Positions 7,165 through 16,601 of a DNA stretch of 29,318 bases are shown one piece after another. Positions within the stretch are counted from its first letter, which is position 1. The number at the start of each line of letters is the position of its first letter. Below the pieces are notes generated by a model. It made no database searches, was not told where the DNA came from, and worked only from the letters and a program-made list of their open reading frames with translations. The translations under genes and the position numbers were made by a program. Origin of the DNA: DATKMG01 sp035541995 (GTDB lineage: Bacteria > Acidobacteriota > Terriglobia > Versatilivoradales > Versatilivoraceae). The DNA is taken from NCBI GenBank assembly GCA_035541995.1, contig DATKMG010000131.1:1-29318 (forward strand), given 5' to 3'.

Positions 7165-8133
7165 ATGGTTCGCTATCTCACCGAAAATGACGTTGGGCAA
7201 CTCCTCCCCATGGATCGTGCTGTTGATGTGGTCGAGGAAGCGTTCCGGCAAATTGCCCAAGGGCAGGGCGAAAATATGCCGCGTCATCGGGTACATTCGC
7301 CCGTGGCGACCATGCACTTGATGGCGGCATCACTCCCAGTTTTGGGATTCATGGGACTGAAAGTTTACACAGTCGTTGCGGGATGCGCCCGTTTTCTGGT
7401 GTATTTGTATAGCTCGGAAACGGGCGAACTCCTTGCCTTGATTGAGGCCAACCGGCTAGGGCAAACTCGCACAGGCGCAGCCAGTGGAGTAGCCAGTCGC
7501 TGGATGGCCAGATCCGACAGTCGTATTGCTGGGATCTTTGGTTCTGGTTGGCAGGCGCGTAGCCAGTTGCAGGCAGTCTGCCGGGTTCGTCCCATTCAAC
7601 AGGTAATTGCGTTCAGCCGATCACCTCTGAGGGTTCAGGAGTTCTGCAGGGAGCTGGAGGTAGAGCTCGGGATTTCCTGCCTCGCAGCCCGAGATCCCCA
7701 GGAAGTTGTTGAACAAGCCGATATTCTAATAACGATTACAAATTCGGCAACTCCGGTCTTCAGTGGAGACTGGCTGAAACTTGGGACGCACATCAACGCT
7801 GCCGGGTCGAATTACCTGATTAAGCGGGAACTCGATGAAACCTGTGTTACTCGATGCCATACCATTGTTGTTGACTCCAAGGAGCAGGCCCGCGCCGAGT
7901 GCGGTGAATTGTTGAGTCCTTTACAAAAGGGGATCTTGAATTGGAACCGAATTCTTGAATTAGGCGACGTTGTCACGGAAAGGGCGAAGCCGCGGACTGA
8001 TTCCAGCCAGATTACGCTATTCAAATCCCTGGGCCTGGGCTCGGAGGATATTGCGGTTGCCGCGGAGGTATACCGACGCGCTTCCATTGAAAACATCGGG
8101 AAGTCTTTAGATAGTTCTGGGTTTCGAGGCTGA
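7165..8133 (+). CDS. Ornithine cyclodeaminase / mu-crystallin family protein
   Basis: 322 residues, NAD(P)-dependent cytoplasmic enzyme of the OCD/mu-crystallin family. Members include ornithine cyclodeaminase, alanine dehydrogenase and ketimine reductases. Visible hallmarks are MGLKVYTV with the substrate-contacting lysine (K66), the QTRTGAASGVA helix (100-110), the Rossmann loop AGIFGSGWQA (122-131), and INAAGSN followed by a VDSKEQARAECGEL segment. The length is normal for the family. The start ATG at 7165 begins the usual family N terminus (MVRYLTENDVGQLL), but the ribosome binding site is poor. A gap of 111-132 bp separates it from the epimerase-like gene on the same strand; co-transcription is possible. 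The exact reaction cannot be assigned from sequence alone. Confidence 0.92.
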   Translation: MVRYLTENDVGQLLPMDRAVDVVEEAFRQIAQGQGENMPRHRVHSPVATMHLMAASLPVLGFMGLKVYTVVAGCARFLVYLYSSETGELLALIEANRLGQTRTGAASGVASRWMARSDSRIAGIFGSGWQARSQLQAVCRVRPIQQVIAFSRSPLRVQEFCRELEVELGISCLAARDPQEVVEQADILITITNSATPVFSGDWLKLGTHINAAGSNYLIKRELDETCVTRCHTIVVDSKEQARAECGELLSPLQKGILNWNRILELGDVVTERAKPRTDSSQITLFKSLGLGSEDIAVAAEVYRRASIENIGKSLDSSGFRG

Positions 8134-8244
8134 GTAGCGCCATACACTCTCCTCCGATGGGACTTGCATGGAAGCTGGTCGACGAGTTGGGACCTACTTC
8201 GGCCCCATTGTCACAAGTTCCGATGGTATCATGGGAGGACGTTC

Positions 8245-9246
8245 TTGAGCACTGATCCAAGTCCTATGCGCATACTGGTCACTGGGGCGACTGGAAAGGT
8301 CGGTCGGCATTTCATTCAGAGGATCTTCGAATCCCCTTCTTGCGAAGACATTGCTATCCGTGTTTTGTGTCACAACCGGCTCCTTGAGTCGAGCCGTCGA
8401 TTGGAGGTCGTACGCGGGAACATTGCAGATCGAAAAGCAGTCCGGGAGTCGCTCAGGGATGTCACACACGTCCTGCACCTGGCCACCTGCAAGGAGACTC
8501 CCGACGATGTCATCGACGTTTCAGTTAAGGGCTTGTTCTGGCTGCTCGAAGAATGCCGAATGAGCCAGACGTTTCAGGAGATTATCCTGATTGGAGGCGA
8601 TGCCGCTCTCGGGCATTTCTTTTACCCGCATCCGGTGCCAGTCAGTGAAAGTCAGCGGCATTCAGCTTATCCAGGATGCTATGCGCTTACCAAAGTCCTT
8701 GAAGAGGTCATGCTGGAGCAGTATTACATCCAGTACAACCTGTCCGGGACATGCTTGCGTGCACCGTGGATTATGGAAAAGGATGACTTCAAGTACGCTC
8801 TTTCCTTTGGTACAGACGTCTTCGGCGGTCCACGATGGCGGGACCTGGTCGGACCAGATCTCGCAGAACAATATCGGCTCGAAGGCGTTGTCCCAGTAAT
8901 GTGTGACCGTAATGGGGAGCCCGTGAAGCGTAACTTTGTGCATGTGAGCGATCTGGTGGAGGCCATTGTGCTGGCCCTCAACCATCCCAAGGCCAGGCAA
9001 CAGACCTTTAACATCTGTATGGATGAACCGGTCGATTACCAGCAGGTTGCCGAGTATCTCAAGGCGACTCGCGGGTTGCCTTCTGTGCCGGTTACGACTC
9101 CTTACTGGTCCACCTGGCTGGATAATTCAAAAGCCAGGTTCCTTTTGGGCTGGCGTCCCCACTACGACCTCAGGCGCCTAATCGACGAGGCGTGGGAGTA
9201 CAGGCGAGCTCCCGACGATCCCCGAAGAGTCTGGTATCCGGGATAA
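8245..9246 (+). CDS. NAD-dependent epimerase/dehydratase family protein (extended SDR)
   Basis: 333 residues of the extended SDR superfamily. It has the N-terminal NAD-binding motif GATGKVG (14-20), a conserved acidic patch after the second strand, HLATC, and a YxxxK catalytic pair (Y146, K150 in CYALTKVLEE). The C-terminal substrate region has RNFVHVSDLVEAI and ends in FLLGWRP, typical of nucleotide-sugar or uronate epimerases/dehydrogenases. The start is debatable. A TTG at 8245 lies five bases after a good GGGAGGA site (8233-8239). The first ATG, which begins MRILVTG, is at 8266 and is 26 bases from that site. I chose the TTG; the two versions differ by seven residues. The substrate is unknown. 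The neighbouring OCD-like gene might share a pathway. Confidence 0.9.
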   Translation: MSTDPSPMRILVTGATGKVGRHFIQRIFESPSCEDIAIRVLCHNRLLESSRRLEVVRGNIADRKAVRESLRDVTHVLHLATCKETPDDVIDVSVKGLFWLLEECRMSQTFQEIILIGGDAALGHFFYPHPVPVSESQRHSAYPGCYALTKVLEEVMLEQYYIQYNLSGTCLRAPWIMEKDDFKYALSFGTDVFGGPRWRDLVGPDLAEQYRLEGVVPVMCDRNGEPVKRNFVHVSDLVEAIVLALNHPKARQQTFNICMDEPVDYQQVAEYLKATRGLPSVPVTTPYWSTWLDNSKARFLLGWRPHYDLRRLIDEAWEYRRAPDDPRRVWYPG

Positions 9247-9344
9247 AGCCGCAGCTCCATTCAACTCCACTGAGCTTGTCCAAAAAACAACCAGCTGAAG
9301 GAGCAAAGTCAAGCCCTTCATGAAGTACTCGTAGCAAGGTCCTT

Positions 9345-9760
9345 ACGCCTAGTGGTTTGTGGTTAGGGATTCGTGTCCATTCGGCCTCCCTTGCCCGCCG
9401 AGAAGCTGCGAGAGCTCGACGAGGCTCTCCGCTATGCGCTTGGAATTCAGACCTGAATGTCGGAACCGAAGGCGTGAGAAAGCTTGAAGCGGAGAGCAGC
9501 CTGGAAAAAGAACCGAGCTGGAGGCGAGGTGCGCCGTCAAGGGTCCAGGATTATCTTCCTTGAAGAGTGTCCGGGCAGGGACACCGGAGTTCCGGAACCC
9601 CGACCGGGGTTCGTAAGGATGCTCGGATTTTATTCCGGTGGTAACGTGCACTCGCGCGTAACCACCGGCTACTCTCTCCTGTCCCTTCGGGACAATCTGC
9701 GATGCTCTGTGTTCCGGGTTCTTCTCTGCGTCTTCGCGTCTCTGCAGTCAGATTCCGCTC
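9345..9760. repeat. Hairpin-rich interspersed-repeat-like element
   Basis: The 558-bp gap between two convergent genes holds no credible gene but is full of structured sequence. Perfect stems are GTGTCC/GGACAC (9567-9584), GAACCCCG/CGGGGTTC with a 2-nt loop (9595-9612), CCGGTGGT/ACCACCGG (9635-9668), and TGTCCC/GGGACA with a 3-nt loop (9680-9694). The edges carry the phrases GATTCGTGTCCATTCGG (9368 on) and a CTCTGCGTC/CGCGTCTCTGC stretch (about 9724-9746). I recall phrases of this kind recurring in intergenic repeats of Acidobacteriota and other soil bacteria; that is memory, not a search. Both strands read open for up to 100 codons here, which I take as a by-product. The boundaries are approximate. 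The flanks 9247-9344 and 9761-9804 show nothing recognisable. The hairpins may also end transcription from both sides. Confidence 0.55.
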
Positions 9761-9804
9761 GTGGTCCGCAGTCGTGCTAGGCCTTGACGGGTGAAAATTG
9801 CAGG

Positions 9805-12800
9805 CTAGAAGGTCTTGCGCAGCTGGTTGTTATCTTCCGTAATCTCCTCGAAGGCAGGTTCGGCGTTTACTTTAAAAATCAAGGTCCGGCTCCCCAGCAT
9901 ATGCAGCCCATTGAGGTCAACAACAACGGTCTTGGGCCGTAAATCGAGAGGTGCGTCCAAACCTGAGAGCTCTTTTTTTAGCAGAGTCACGCGTCTTTCG
10001 TTTTCAACCTGAAGGATAAAGTTGGGGGATTTCTTTGCGCCGATGTTGTGGATCACGAGTTGGCCTTTTTCGTTGACAGGGTCAAACTGGAGGTCTTCGG
10101 GACCGATGGCCAGGTCAGGAAGATCCCACAAGGGTGTCCCCTTGTCCACCTGGTTAATTTCAATGATGGTGGTTCTTCGAGGCCTCAAAGTAAGGTGGAT
10201 TATACTGTAACGTTTCAGGCGAAGTGTCCGCCGCGTCGTGACGATATCAGCCTTGTCGTCACCATCAAGGTCAGTCCCCTCCAATATTTCATAAGTCCCG
10301 TTCTCCAGCTCCCAGATCCGCAGGTTTACATCCAGAAAGGCTTTCGCCATATTAAAGGCCACGATCTTCAGTCCCCGAGGTGTGGCGTGGGCAACCAGGG
10401 CGGCCACATTGCCACGGTCTCCTTCCCAACTGACAGCAAGGCCCGGAAAAACGTTGCCTTCATAGTGGGCTATGCCACCCAAGCGGGCACGTTGGAGAAC
10501 TCGGTGGAGCAAGCGAACTGAGCCAGTCGCGGGCTGGACCTCGGTGTACATCCCCAGGTTTTGGACCAGGTGCTTGAGCAATGCAGCCTGGTAGTCTTCA
10601 ACCAACTTCTTATCACCTGAGACTTCATAGGCAAATTGCCTCGCCAAAAGGCCAGATTCATCCCCTGACAAGTTGCGATCCCAGATGGTACGTTTTCGTA
10701 CCTGCTCCTCGACGTAATTCCTGTAAACCTCTGCCTCCACAGAGTCCAGCCATCTCCCGCTGATAGATTCGGCCAATCCGATGTCTCCCATCGTAGCCAT
10801 TCTGTCGAGTAGTGAGAGGTACTTGGAATTGCCAGTCAAACGGTAAATGCCCCAGAAAAAATCGACCAGTTCCGGATCGGGTACACCGCGACCTAGCGGT
10901 GCATCATCAAAGAAACGGACTCCCCGGGTCAACTGAGGATACCGTTGTTTCTGCCAGTGATTCAACAGGGCATCCGCATGTTCAGACATGATCCGGATTA
11001 AGATGGGGTTTCCATTGTACCAGGCCAGGAAGAGACCGGGTTGCCACATCAGTGCGCTATGGGGATCTTCCTTCGCATATAGAGCCTCTTCCATGAGATC
11101 GGTCGCTGAGAAAAGCGATGAGCAAAAGTGTCTGTGTTGAGCTTTGTTCACGGAGGTCAGACGCTCGTATTGCCGAGTTGCTTCCATGATTCGTTCCACA
11201 CAGGTGGGGTTGCCGTAGTCGAGAAGCGCTGCTGCGGTAAGGATGCCGATTCCCTGATGATATGCGTCAAGAGGACCAGCGAGAGACCCGTTTATCCCAT
11301 TCTTCAGTGCCCCTTGGCGATAGCAAGCTTCAACCAATGACCGATTAGACGCCCGAATCTGCTCGGCGGGTCCCTCCATTAGTTCGACCCCGGGCCAGTT
11401 TGCAGCTAACGATGTATCCTGTGGGATACCATCCCCAAATTCCCCGCTTGAAATCTGCCGGTTTCTTACCCACCAATCCACGATTTGCCGGAACTGACTG
11501 ACGAGGTTGAGCTGCTGGAATGCCCAGAGTGGCACATCTCGGTCAGGGTTTTCACGCAACTTAAGATCCGGAGGCGCCTCGTTTCTCCCGGTCCATCTCA
11601 GATACGCCAGGGCTGTTGATTCCTTTGAATCCGTGCGCAGGACGTCGTCGACCAGGTTATTCAGCTCATCGACGATCCGGCACTGGCGCCTAAGTTTGGT
11701 TTGGTCAGAAACCGCCCAGAATCTGGTCGGGCTGGCAATCTGAAAATCGTCACGGAGCATGTTCAAGCGCTGAGATAAGTATTCTCGTTTCGAACTCACA
11801 GCGCGCTCTCCAACGCCGGTCTGGGCCAACCAGACTTCTACCTCAGCACCGGTCAGGAATTTCTCTGCAAAATCGCTCTGGTTGCCGGCAATCGTCAACC
11901 AGAGTGGTGTTCCTGCGGGCAAAACAATGTCCTGGAAATCGAGCACAACTGAGCAGGCTCCGGCAGGAGGGATGCGAAGGTCGACATTCATTAAATCCCG
12001 CCTTGGAACCACCGGGTCTTTGATCGCGATATTGACAACCGCTTCTTCACTGAGTTTTTGGTTGCCCGGATTCAGCCTCAACTTAAGTGCATCTAATGCT
12101 GTATGCTGCAGCAGAGGTGGCAGAATGACATGGAGATAGTGAAGTCCAGCGGTAGCACTTGCTGAAGCTTCTGGAGCCTGGAAGACTTCATTGGGGACCC
12201 CAACCCAGCTTTCCCGATCCGGGGGAAGATAGTGACGCGCAATTCTCAGATCCACGCCATACAACGAAGAAACCTGGCTGCGTGATACTCCGGGGAGAGC
12301 GGCAGCTTGTGCTCGAGGCAAGAGACGGTAGGAGACCCGGTTTGAAGACGGTGGGCTGGCTGAAGACCCACTGGCTGGCTCTGGAGGCGAAACCTGGACC
12401 TGAAAGAAGCTCAGCTTCTTGAGAGTCCCGGATTGCCGCTGAACCTGTATAAAGGGGGTCACTTGAGGCGTTTTAAGGATCAGTCTTGAGATCGGATCCG
12501 CGGAAGCAGACCGTTCCATGAGGGGTTTCTGCTGGCCCTTGGCCGGGATGATTCGACCCGCGAGACTCCCTTCGAGAACCATGTAATTAAATGGTTCTTC
12601 TGCCAGCTTCAGTTCCAGTGTCTTCCCTGCATCGGGATAGGTTGGAAATTCCCCCGGCCAATAGGTTTCGGGGAGCCCGTCAAATGCACTGATGGAGAAC
12701 TTGCGAGCGTCCGTTCCTTCCAGGATTGGAAGTTGTCGAACCATTGAGGGAGACTTTATGCTTGGAATCGCCTCCGCGTTGTCCCATCCAAACCGCTTTC

Positions 12801-13629
12801 TCCAGTGCGTTTTCCAAAACTCGGGGCTTGTGTCTGCTACAGGCGGCATCGCCCCTGCCCTGCCTACCCCTCCCTGGTTCAAATCCTGAATCGACTTCTC
12901 ACTTAACGCCGAACCGAACAATCGCAATTCATCAATGTACGCTCTTCGGCCGTTTCCGCGTGTTTCCCTCGGAGAGAGGACGCTGGTATGGATTCCTACC
13001 TGGTCAAGACTACAAAACAGAAATGCTTCGGATTTCTCTGAAGCAACTTCCCTGCCATCCAGATACAAATGAATCCCTCCCAATTCGTCCCATGTGAATG
13101 CCAGGTGGTACCATCGCCCAGCAGTCACCTGCCCTTGTTCATTGGCTAAGACAGAATGGACCCGGGATTCCTGGTCTCGAAACCAGAGTCGCAACCGTTC
13201 CCCGTTCCATTGAAGATCGGCAAAAGTAAAGTCCGGCGTTGAATCCTGTGCCTTACTGATTCGCACTATTGAGAAGGGGATGCGATCCAGCGGTTCATCC
13301 AGTCTCCACCAAATACTAACGGTTCCCCGCTCAGAATAGACGTTTCCGGGTGCGTCATAGGAAATCACGGAATCAGAATCCAGTAAGAGAGCCCCCCCTT
13401 TTCTTCCCTCCTGGACTACTTTGAGATTCTGGTTAGCCAATGGGCTCTCCTCGCCGAATGCCACGTCAGCGATCGGATTCTTGTCATATGACGCATAAAA
13501 GAGGAGCGGGTTTTCTTTCTCTGCATAGATCGTATTCAGAGGAGAACGATAAATAGTGTGAAGATAAATGACGGAAACAGCCAGGATGAAGATTAGAAAA
13601 AGCCGGCAGGAAATCGGAGACTGCCTCAT
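9805..13629 (-). CDS. Large exported LamG-domain protein with CARDB-like C terminus
   Basis: 1274 residues with an N-terminal hydrophobic signal or anchor (about 8-24), so the bulk is probably periplasmic or on the cell surface. Residues about 41-252 form a LamG/concanavalin-A-like domain (GRWYHLAFTWDE, HLYLDGREVAS, YIDELRLFGSAL). Residues about 300-640 are beta-rich with no family I recognise. Residues about 650-1010 look helical and recall alpha/alpha-toroid carbohydrate enzymes (GLFLAWYNGNP, FFWGIYRLTGN), without an identifiable catalytic motif. The C terminus (about 1165-1274) looks like a CARDB/Ig-like domain (LVIHNIGAKKSPNF, ITEDNNQL). A polysaccharide-binding or -processing role is plausible but unproven. 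It starts 41 bp after tex on the same strand, with no clear ribosome binding site, so it may depend on tex transcription. Confidence 0.85.
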   Translation of the reverse strand: MRQSPISCRLFLIFILAVSVIYLHTIYRSPLNTIYAEKENPLLFYASYDKNPIADVAFGEESPLANQNLKVVQEGRKGGALLLDSDSVISYDAPGNVYSERGTVSIWWRLDEPLDRIPFSIVRISKAQDSTPDFTFADLQWNGERLRLWFRDQESRVHSVLANEQGQVTAGRWYHLAFTWDELGGIHLYLDGREVASEKSEAFLFCSLDQVGIHTSVLSPRETRGNGRRAYIDELRLFGSALSEKSIQDLNQGGVGRAGAMPPVADTSPEFWKTHWRKRFGWDNAEAIPSIKSPSMVRQLPILEGTDARKFSISAFDGLPETYWPGEFPTYPDAGKTLELKLAEEPFNYMVLEGSLAGRIIPAKGQQKPLMERSASADPISRLILKTPQVTPFIQVQRQSGTLKKLSFFQVQVSPPEPASGSSASPPSSNRVSYRLLPRAQAAALPGVSRSQVSSLYGVDLRIARHYLPPDRESWVGVPNEVFQAPEASASATAGLHYLHVILPPLLQHTALDALKLRLNPGNQKLSEEAVVNIAIKDPVVPRRDLMNVDLRIPPAGACSVVLDFQDIVLPAGTPLWLTIAGNQSDFAEKFLTGAEVEVWLAQTGVGERAVSSKREYLSQRLNMLRDDFQIASPTRFWAVSDQTKLRRQCRIVDELNNLVDDVLRTDSKESTALAYLRWTGRNEAPPDLKLRENPDRDVPLWAFQQLNLVSQFRQIVDWWVRNRQISSGEFGDGIPQDTSLAANWPGVELMEGPAEQIRASNRSLVEACYRQGALKNGINGSLAGPLDAYHQGIGILTAAALLDYGNPTCVERIMEATRQYERLTSVNKAQHRHFCSSLFSATDLMEEALYAKEDPHSALMWQPGLFLAWYNGNPILIRIMSEHADALLNHWQKQRYPQLTRGVRFFDDAPLGRGVPDPELVDFFWGIYRLTGNSKYLSLLDRMATMGDIGLAESISGRWLDSVEAEVYRNYVEEQVRKRTIWDRNLSGDESGLLARQFAYEVSGDKKLVEDYQAALLKHLVQNLGMYTEVQPATGSVRLLHRVLQRARLGGIAHYEGNVFPGLAVSWEGDRGNVAALVAHATPRGLKIVAFNMAKAFLDVNLRIWELENGTYEILEGTDLDGDDKADIVTTRRTLRLKRYSIIHLTLRPRRTTIIEINQVDKGTPLWDLPDLAIGPEDLQFDPVNEKGQLVIHNIGAKKSPNFILQVENERRVTLLKKELSGLDAPLDLRPKTVVVDLNGLHMLGSRTLIFKVNAEPAFEEITEDNNQLRKTF

Positions 13630-13670
13630 GGAGGTTTGTCAGCGGTCAATTCTTTCGATGAACCCCTAGC

Positions 13671-16601
13671 CTAACGGATTCCGCCAAATTTCTCCTGTAA
13701 CAAGCGGATCCTCTCGGCAAAGGAGAGGCTCTGAGCCTGTTGGGTGTCGGGTTTACCGAGACTCCCCAGTGGACGCTCCCTCCTGGGCGGTTCTTTGGAT
13801 TCCGCTCTGGACGGGTTCCTAGGCCTGGGAGGATTGGGGTTCACCGGCCTGGGCAGTTTTTTGGGAGCCATTGTCCTGGGTTTTTCCAAGGGCTTGGGCA
13901 AGTGATCAGACTCTTGAATCTGCCTTACATTGACATTGACGGAAATCTGAGGCAGTACCGGTCTTTTGGCCCTTCTCTCACTCCTCTGCGGCCGTTGCCG
14001 TTTGGGCTTGGGAAGCAAGGCTTTCATGGACAAGGATATTCTTTTCATGGCTACATCAACGCCAATTACCTTGACCTTGACAATCTCTCCAACGTGCACG
14101 GCCTCGCGGGGATCTTTAACAAACCGATTTGAGAGCTCCGAGACATGAACCAGGCCATCCTGATGGACTCCAATATCCACAAAAGCCCCGAAATTGGTGA
14201 CATTGGTGACCGTTCCTTCTAGGACCATTCCGTCTTTCAGGTCGGAAACCTCTTTGACATCGTCGCGGAATGCCGGCACGACGAACTGATCCCTTGGATC
14301 GCGCCCGGGCTTCAGGAGTTCCTGTTTAATATCGTTCAAAGTGAAAACTCCCGCCTTTTCATCCATGAACTGCTTTACGTCGACGTGCTCTACCAGTTTC
14401 CGACCGCTTTCGACCAACTCAGATACAGAAACCCCAAGTACCTGAGCAATACGCTCGACAATTGGATAGGACTCCGGGTGCACGGCCGTGGCATCCAGCG
14501 GATTCTCACCGGACTTGATTCGCAGGAATCCTGCTGCCTGCTCAAACGATTTCTCGCCAAAACCGGGAACTTCCATGAGCCTGGTTCTCGACGTATAGGG
14601 ACCCCTCTGGTGGCGATATTCCACGATATTCCTTGCCAGCCCCTTGTTAAGGCCAGATACGTATTGCAGCAGTTCGTAAGAAGCTGTATTGAGATCCACA
14701 CCAACATGGTTGACCGCAGACTCGACTGTGGACTCCAAACCTTGCTTCAACCGCTTCTGGTCCACATCGTGCTGATATTGACCCACTCCGATGGACTTGG
14801 GGTGAATTTTCACTAATTCCGCCAGAGGGTCCTGGAGGCGCCTGGCGATCGATATAGCACCACGAACTGTCACGTCCAACCGGGGGAATTCGCGGCGCGC
14901 TCCCTCAGAAGCAGAATAAACAGATGCTCCTGATTCATTTACCGTAATCGAGAAAATGGAATGTCTTTTATCCATTGGCTGTTGTGAGGTCTGAAGAGGG
15001 GCTTGCGGACTGGCCTTCTCCTCGACGAGAGCATCCTGACGGTCATTCGTCGCGGCATTTGTTGGCTCGGTCTCGAGTCCTACCCCGGGCGTGGCCTGGT
15101 GAAAATCGGGTTCAAGGTTCATTATTGGAACCTGCTGTGAGGTTACCGGCAGGTCAGAATTCAGGACAGCCCCCTCTTTTTCAGTGCCAATAGACTCATT
15201 CTCCTCTGTTAGGTCGGAAGCGCTCACCGACTCTAATTCAACTTTCAATTCTCCCCCTCCAATGCTGCCAGTTTCCGTAATGGATTCCGAAGGAGTTCCG
15301 CTCGAACTTGGAGCTGACAAGGATTGAGTTTCAGCCGGAGGTGGGGTCACAACCCTTTTCTCAGGCTTGGGGGGCGGGACAAAAGTTTCACCCCCTTGGT
15401 ACTTGCGGATGAAATCTCTCACGAAAGAGTCAGTCTCGCGGGAGGCAGTTCCATTACCGATCGCAATCGCCTTGATCTGGTGTTTTTGTACCAGCCTATA
15501 GAGTGTCCAATCAGCCCCGGCAATGTTCTTCTTGGGTTCCGTAGGATAAATAGTGGCATGCTCGAGGAACTTACCCGTCTCGTCGACCACGGCGACTTTG
15601 CAGCCCGTCCGGTATCCTGGATCGATCCCCATGACCGTTAGCAGGCCCGCTGGGGGTGCCAGAAGCAGATTAGAGAGATTGGCCTCGAAAACCTCGATGG
15701 CCTCGAGGTCGGAGCGTTCCTTGAGAATCGACCGCACCTCAGCCTGGATACTGGGAAGGAGCAAACGCTCGTAAGAATCCCTGACGGCCTTTTCCAAATA
15801 TGGAGCAAACGGCGATTGAGGATCTTGGCTTACCTGGTTCTGAATGAGGCGCAATGCCCGTTCTGAGTCAATCTCTATCGTATAAGACAGAGTTTGTTCC
15901 TTTACGCCACGCCGGATGGCCAACATCCGGTGAGAGGGGATTTTTGATGCAGGTTCCCGAAAATCATAATACATCTCAAACTTGGTCTTCTGATCTTCTT
16001 TCCCTTTGACCACTTTCGAAACCACAACCCCTTCCTGGAGCATGATGTCCCGGAGGCCCCTACGGAACTCCAGGTTCTCAGAGATCCATTCGGCTATGAT
16101 GTGAAGAGCCCCCTCAATTGCCTCTTCGCGAGTGTTGACCTCTTTTTCCGTATTTACGAAAGTATCGGCTAGTTCCTCAATACTCTTCTCGCCGGGAGAC
16201 TGCGCCCAGATAAACCGTGCTAGAGGATCTAACCCTCTAGTGATGGCAAGTGAAGCCTTGGTTTTGCGCTTCGGCTTGAAGGGAAGGTAGAGATCTTCTA
16301 ACTCATGTTTCTCATAGCAAGCCAATATCTTCTGCTTCAAATCATCCGAGAGTTTTCCCTGGTCTTCAATCGATTTGAGAATGGTTTCTCTGCGTGCCAG
16401 GAGATCAAGATAGTATTCCAACCGTTCCGCAATGGTGCGAATCTGAACCTCGTCGAGATTCGCTGTCACTTCTTTACGGTATCTGGCAATGAACGGGACA
16501 GTTGCCTGATCGGCCAAGAGGGCAACTGTTGCCTTGACCTGCTCCGGCTTTACAGCCGCTTCCAAGGAAATCCTTGAAAGAATGATGTCTTGCAATTCCA
16601 T
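13671..16601 (-). CDS. tex: Tex-family RNA-binding transcription accessory protein, with insertion
   Basis: Cytoplasmic nucleic-acid-binding protein of the Tex family. Order: N-terminal helical Tex region (1-320), YqgF/RuvC-like domain opening with VMGIDPGYRTGCKVAVVD (323-340) and closing with SIGVGQYQHDV (603-613), helix-hairpin-helix region (about 636-695), and S1 RNA-binding domain (about 792-862, GTVTNVTNFGAFVDIG). At 976 residues it is well above the usual 700-800. The excess comes from an acidic Ser/Thr/Glu/Pro-rich insertion inside YqgF (about 404-545, bases 14967-15392) and a basic Pro/Arg/Lys-rich tail (863-950). The tail ends in a short conserved-looking helix, FAERIRLLQEKFGG. The reading frame is intact on both sides of the insertion. 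The ATG at 16601 follows an AGGGGAGAG stretch. An extended -10 promoter lies 45 bp upstream. The LamG gene follows. Confidence 0.95.
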   Translation of the reverse strand: MELQDIILSRISLEAAVKPEQVKATVALLADQATVPFIARYRKEVTANLDEVQIRTIAERLEYYLDLLARRETILKSIEDQGKLSDDLKQKILACYEKHELEDLYLPFKPKRKTKASLAITRGLDPLARFIWAQSPGEKSIEELADTFVNTEKEVNTREEAIEGALHIIAEWISENLEFRRGLRDIMLQEGVVVSKVVKGKEDQKTKFEMYYDFREPASKIPSHRMLAIRRGVKEQTLSYTIEIDSERALRLIQNQVSQDPQSPFAPYLEKAVRDSYERLLLPSIQAEVRSILKERSDLEAIEVFEANLSNLLLAPPAGLLTVMGIDPGYRTGCKVAVVDETGKFLEHATIYPTEPKKNIAGADWTLYRLVQKHQIKAIAIGNGTASRETDSFVRDFIRKYQGGETFVPPPKPEKRVVTPPPAETQSLSAPSSSGTPSESITETGSIGGGELKVELESVSASDLTEENESIGTEKEGAVLNSDLPVTSQQVPIMNLEPDFHQATPGVGLETEPTNAATNDRQDALVEEKASPQAPLQTSQQPMDKRHSIFSITVNESGASVYSASEGARREFPRLDVTVRGAISIARRLQDPLAELVKIHPKSIGVGQYQHDVDQKRLKQGLESTVESAVNHVGVDLNTASYELLQYVSGLNKGLARNIVEYRHQRGPYTSRTRLMEVPGFGEKSFEQAAGFLRIKSGENPLDATAVHPESYPIVERIAQVLGVSVSELVESGRKLVEHVDVKQFMDEKAGVFTLNDIKQELLKPGRDPRDQFVVPAFRDDVKEVSDLKDGMVLEGTVTNVTNFGAFVDIGVHQDGLVHVSELSNRFVKDPREAVHVGEIVKVKVIGVDVAMKRISLSMKALLPKPKRQRPQRSERRAKRPVLPQISVNVNVRQIQESDHLPKPLEKPRTMAPKKLPRPVNPNPPRPRNPSRAESKEPPRRERPLGSLGKPDTQQAQSLSFAERIRLLQEKFGGIR

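Noticed and set aside
8266..9246. ATG at 8266 as the start of the epimerase-like gene
   Set aside because: It is 26 bases from the only good ribosome binding site, while the TTG at 8245 is at ideal spacing. It remains a possible alternative.
9349..9651. A 100-codon minus-strand open frame in the gap after the epimerase gene
   Set aside because: It reads straight through the hairpin-rich repeat-like element, has no ribosome binding site and no protein family features. Similar open frames occur on the opposite strand.
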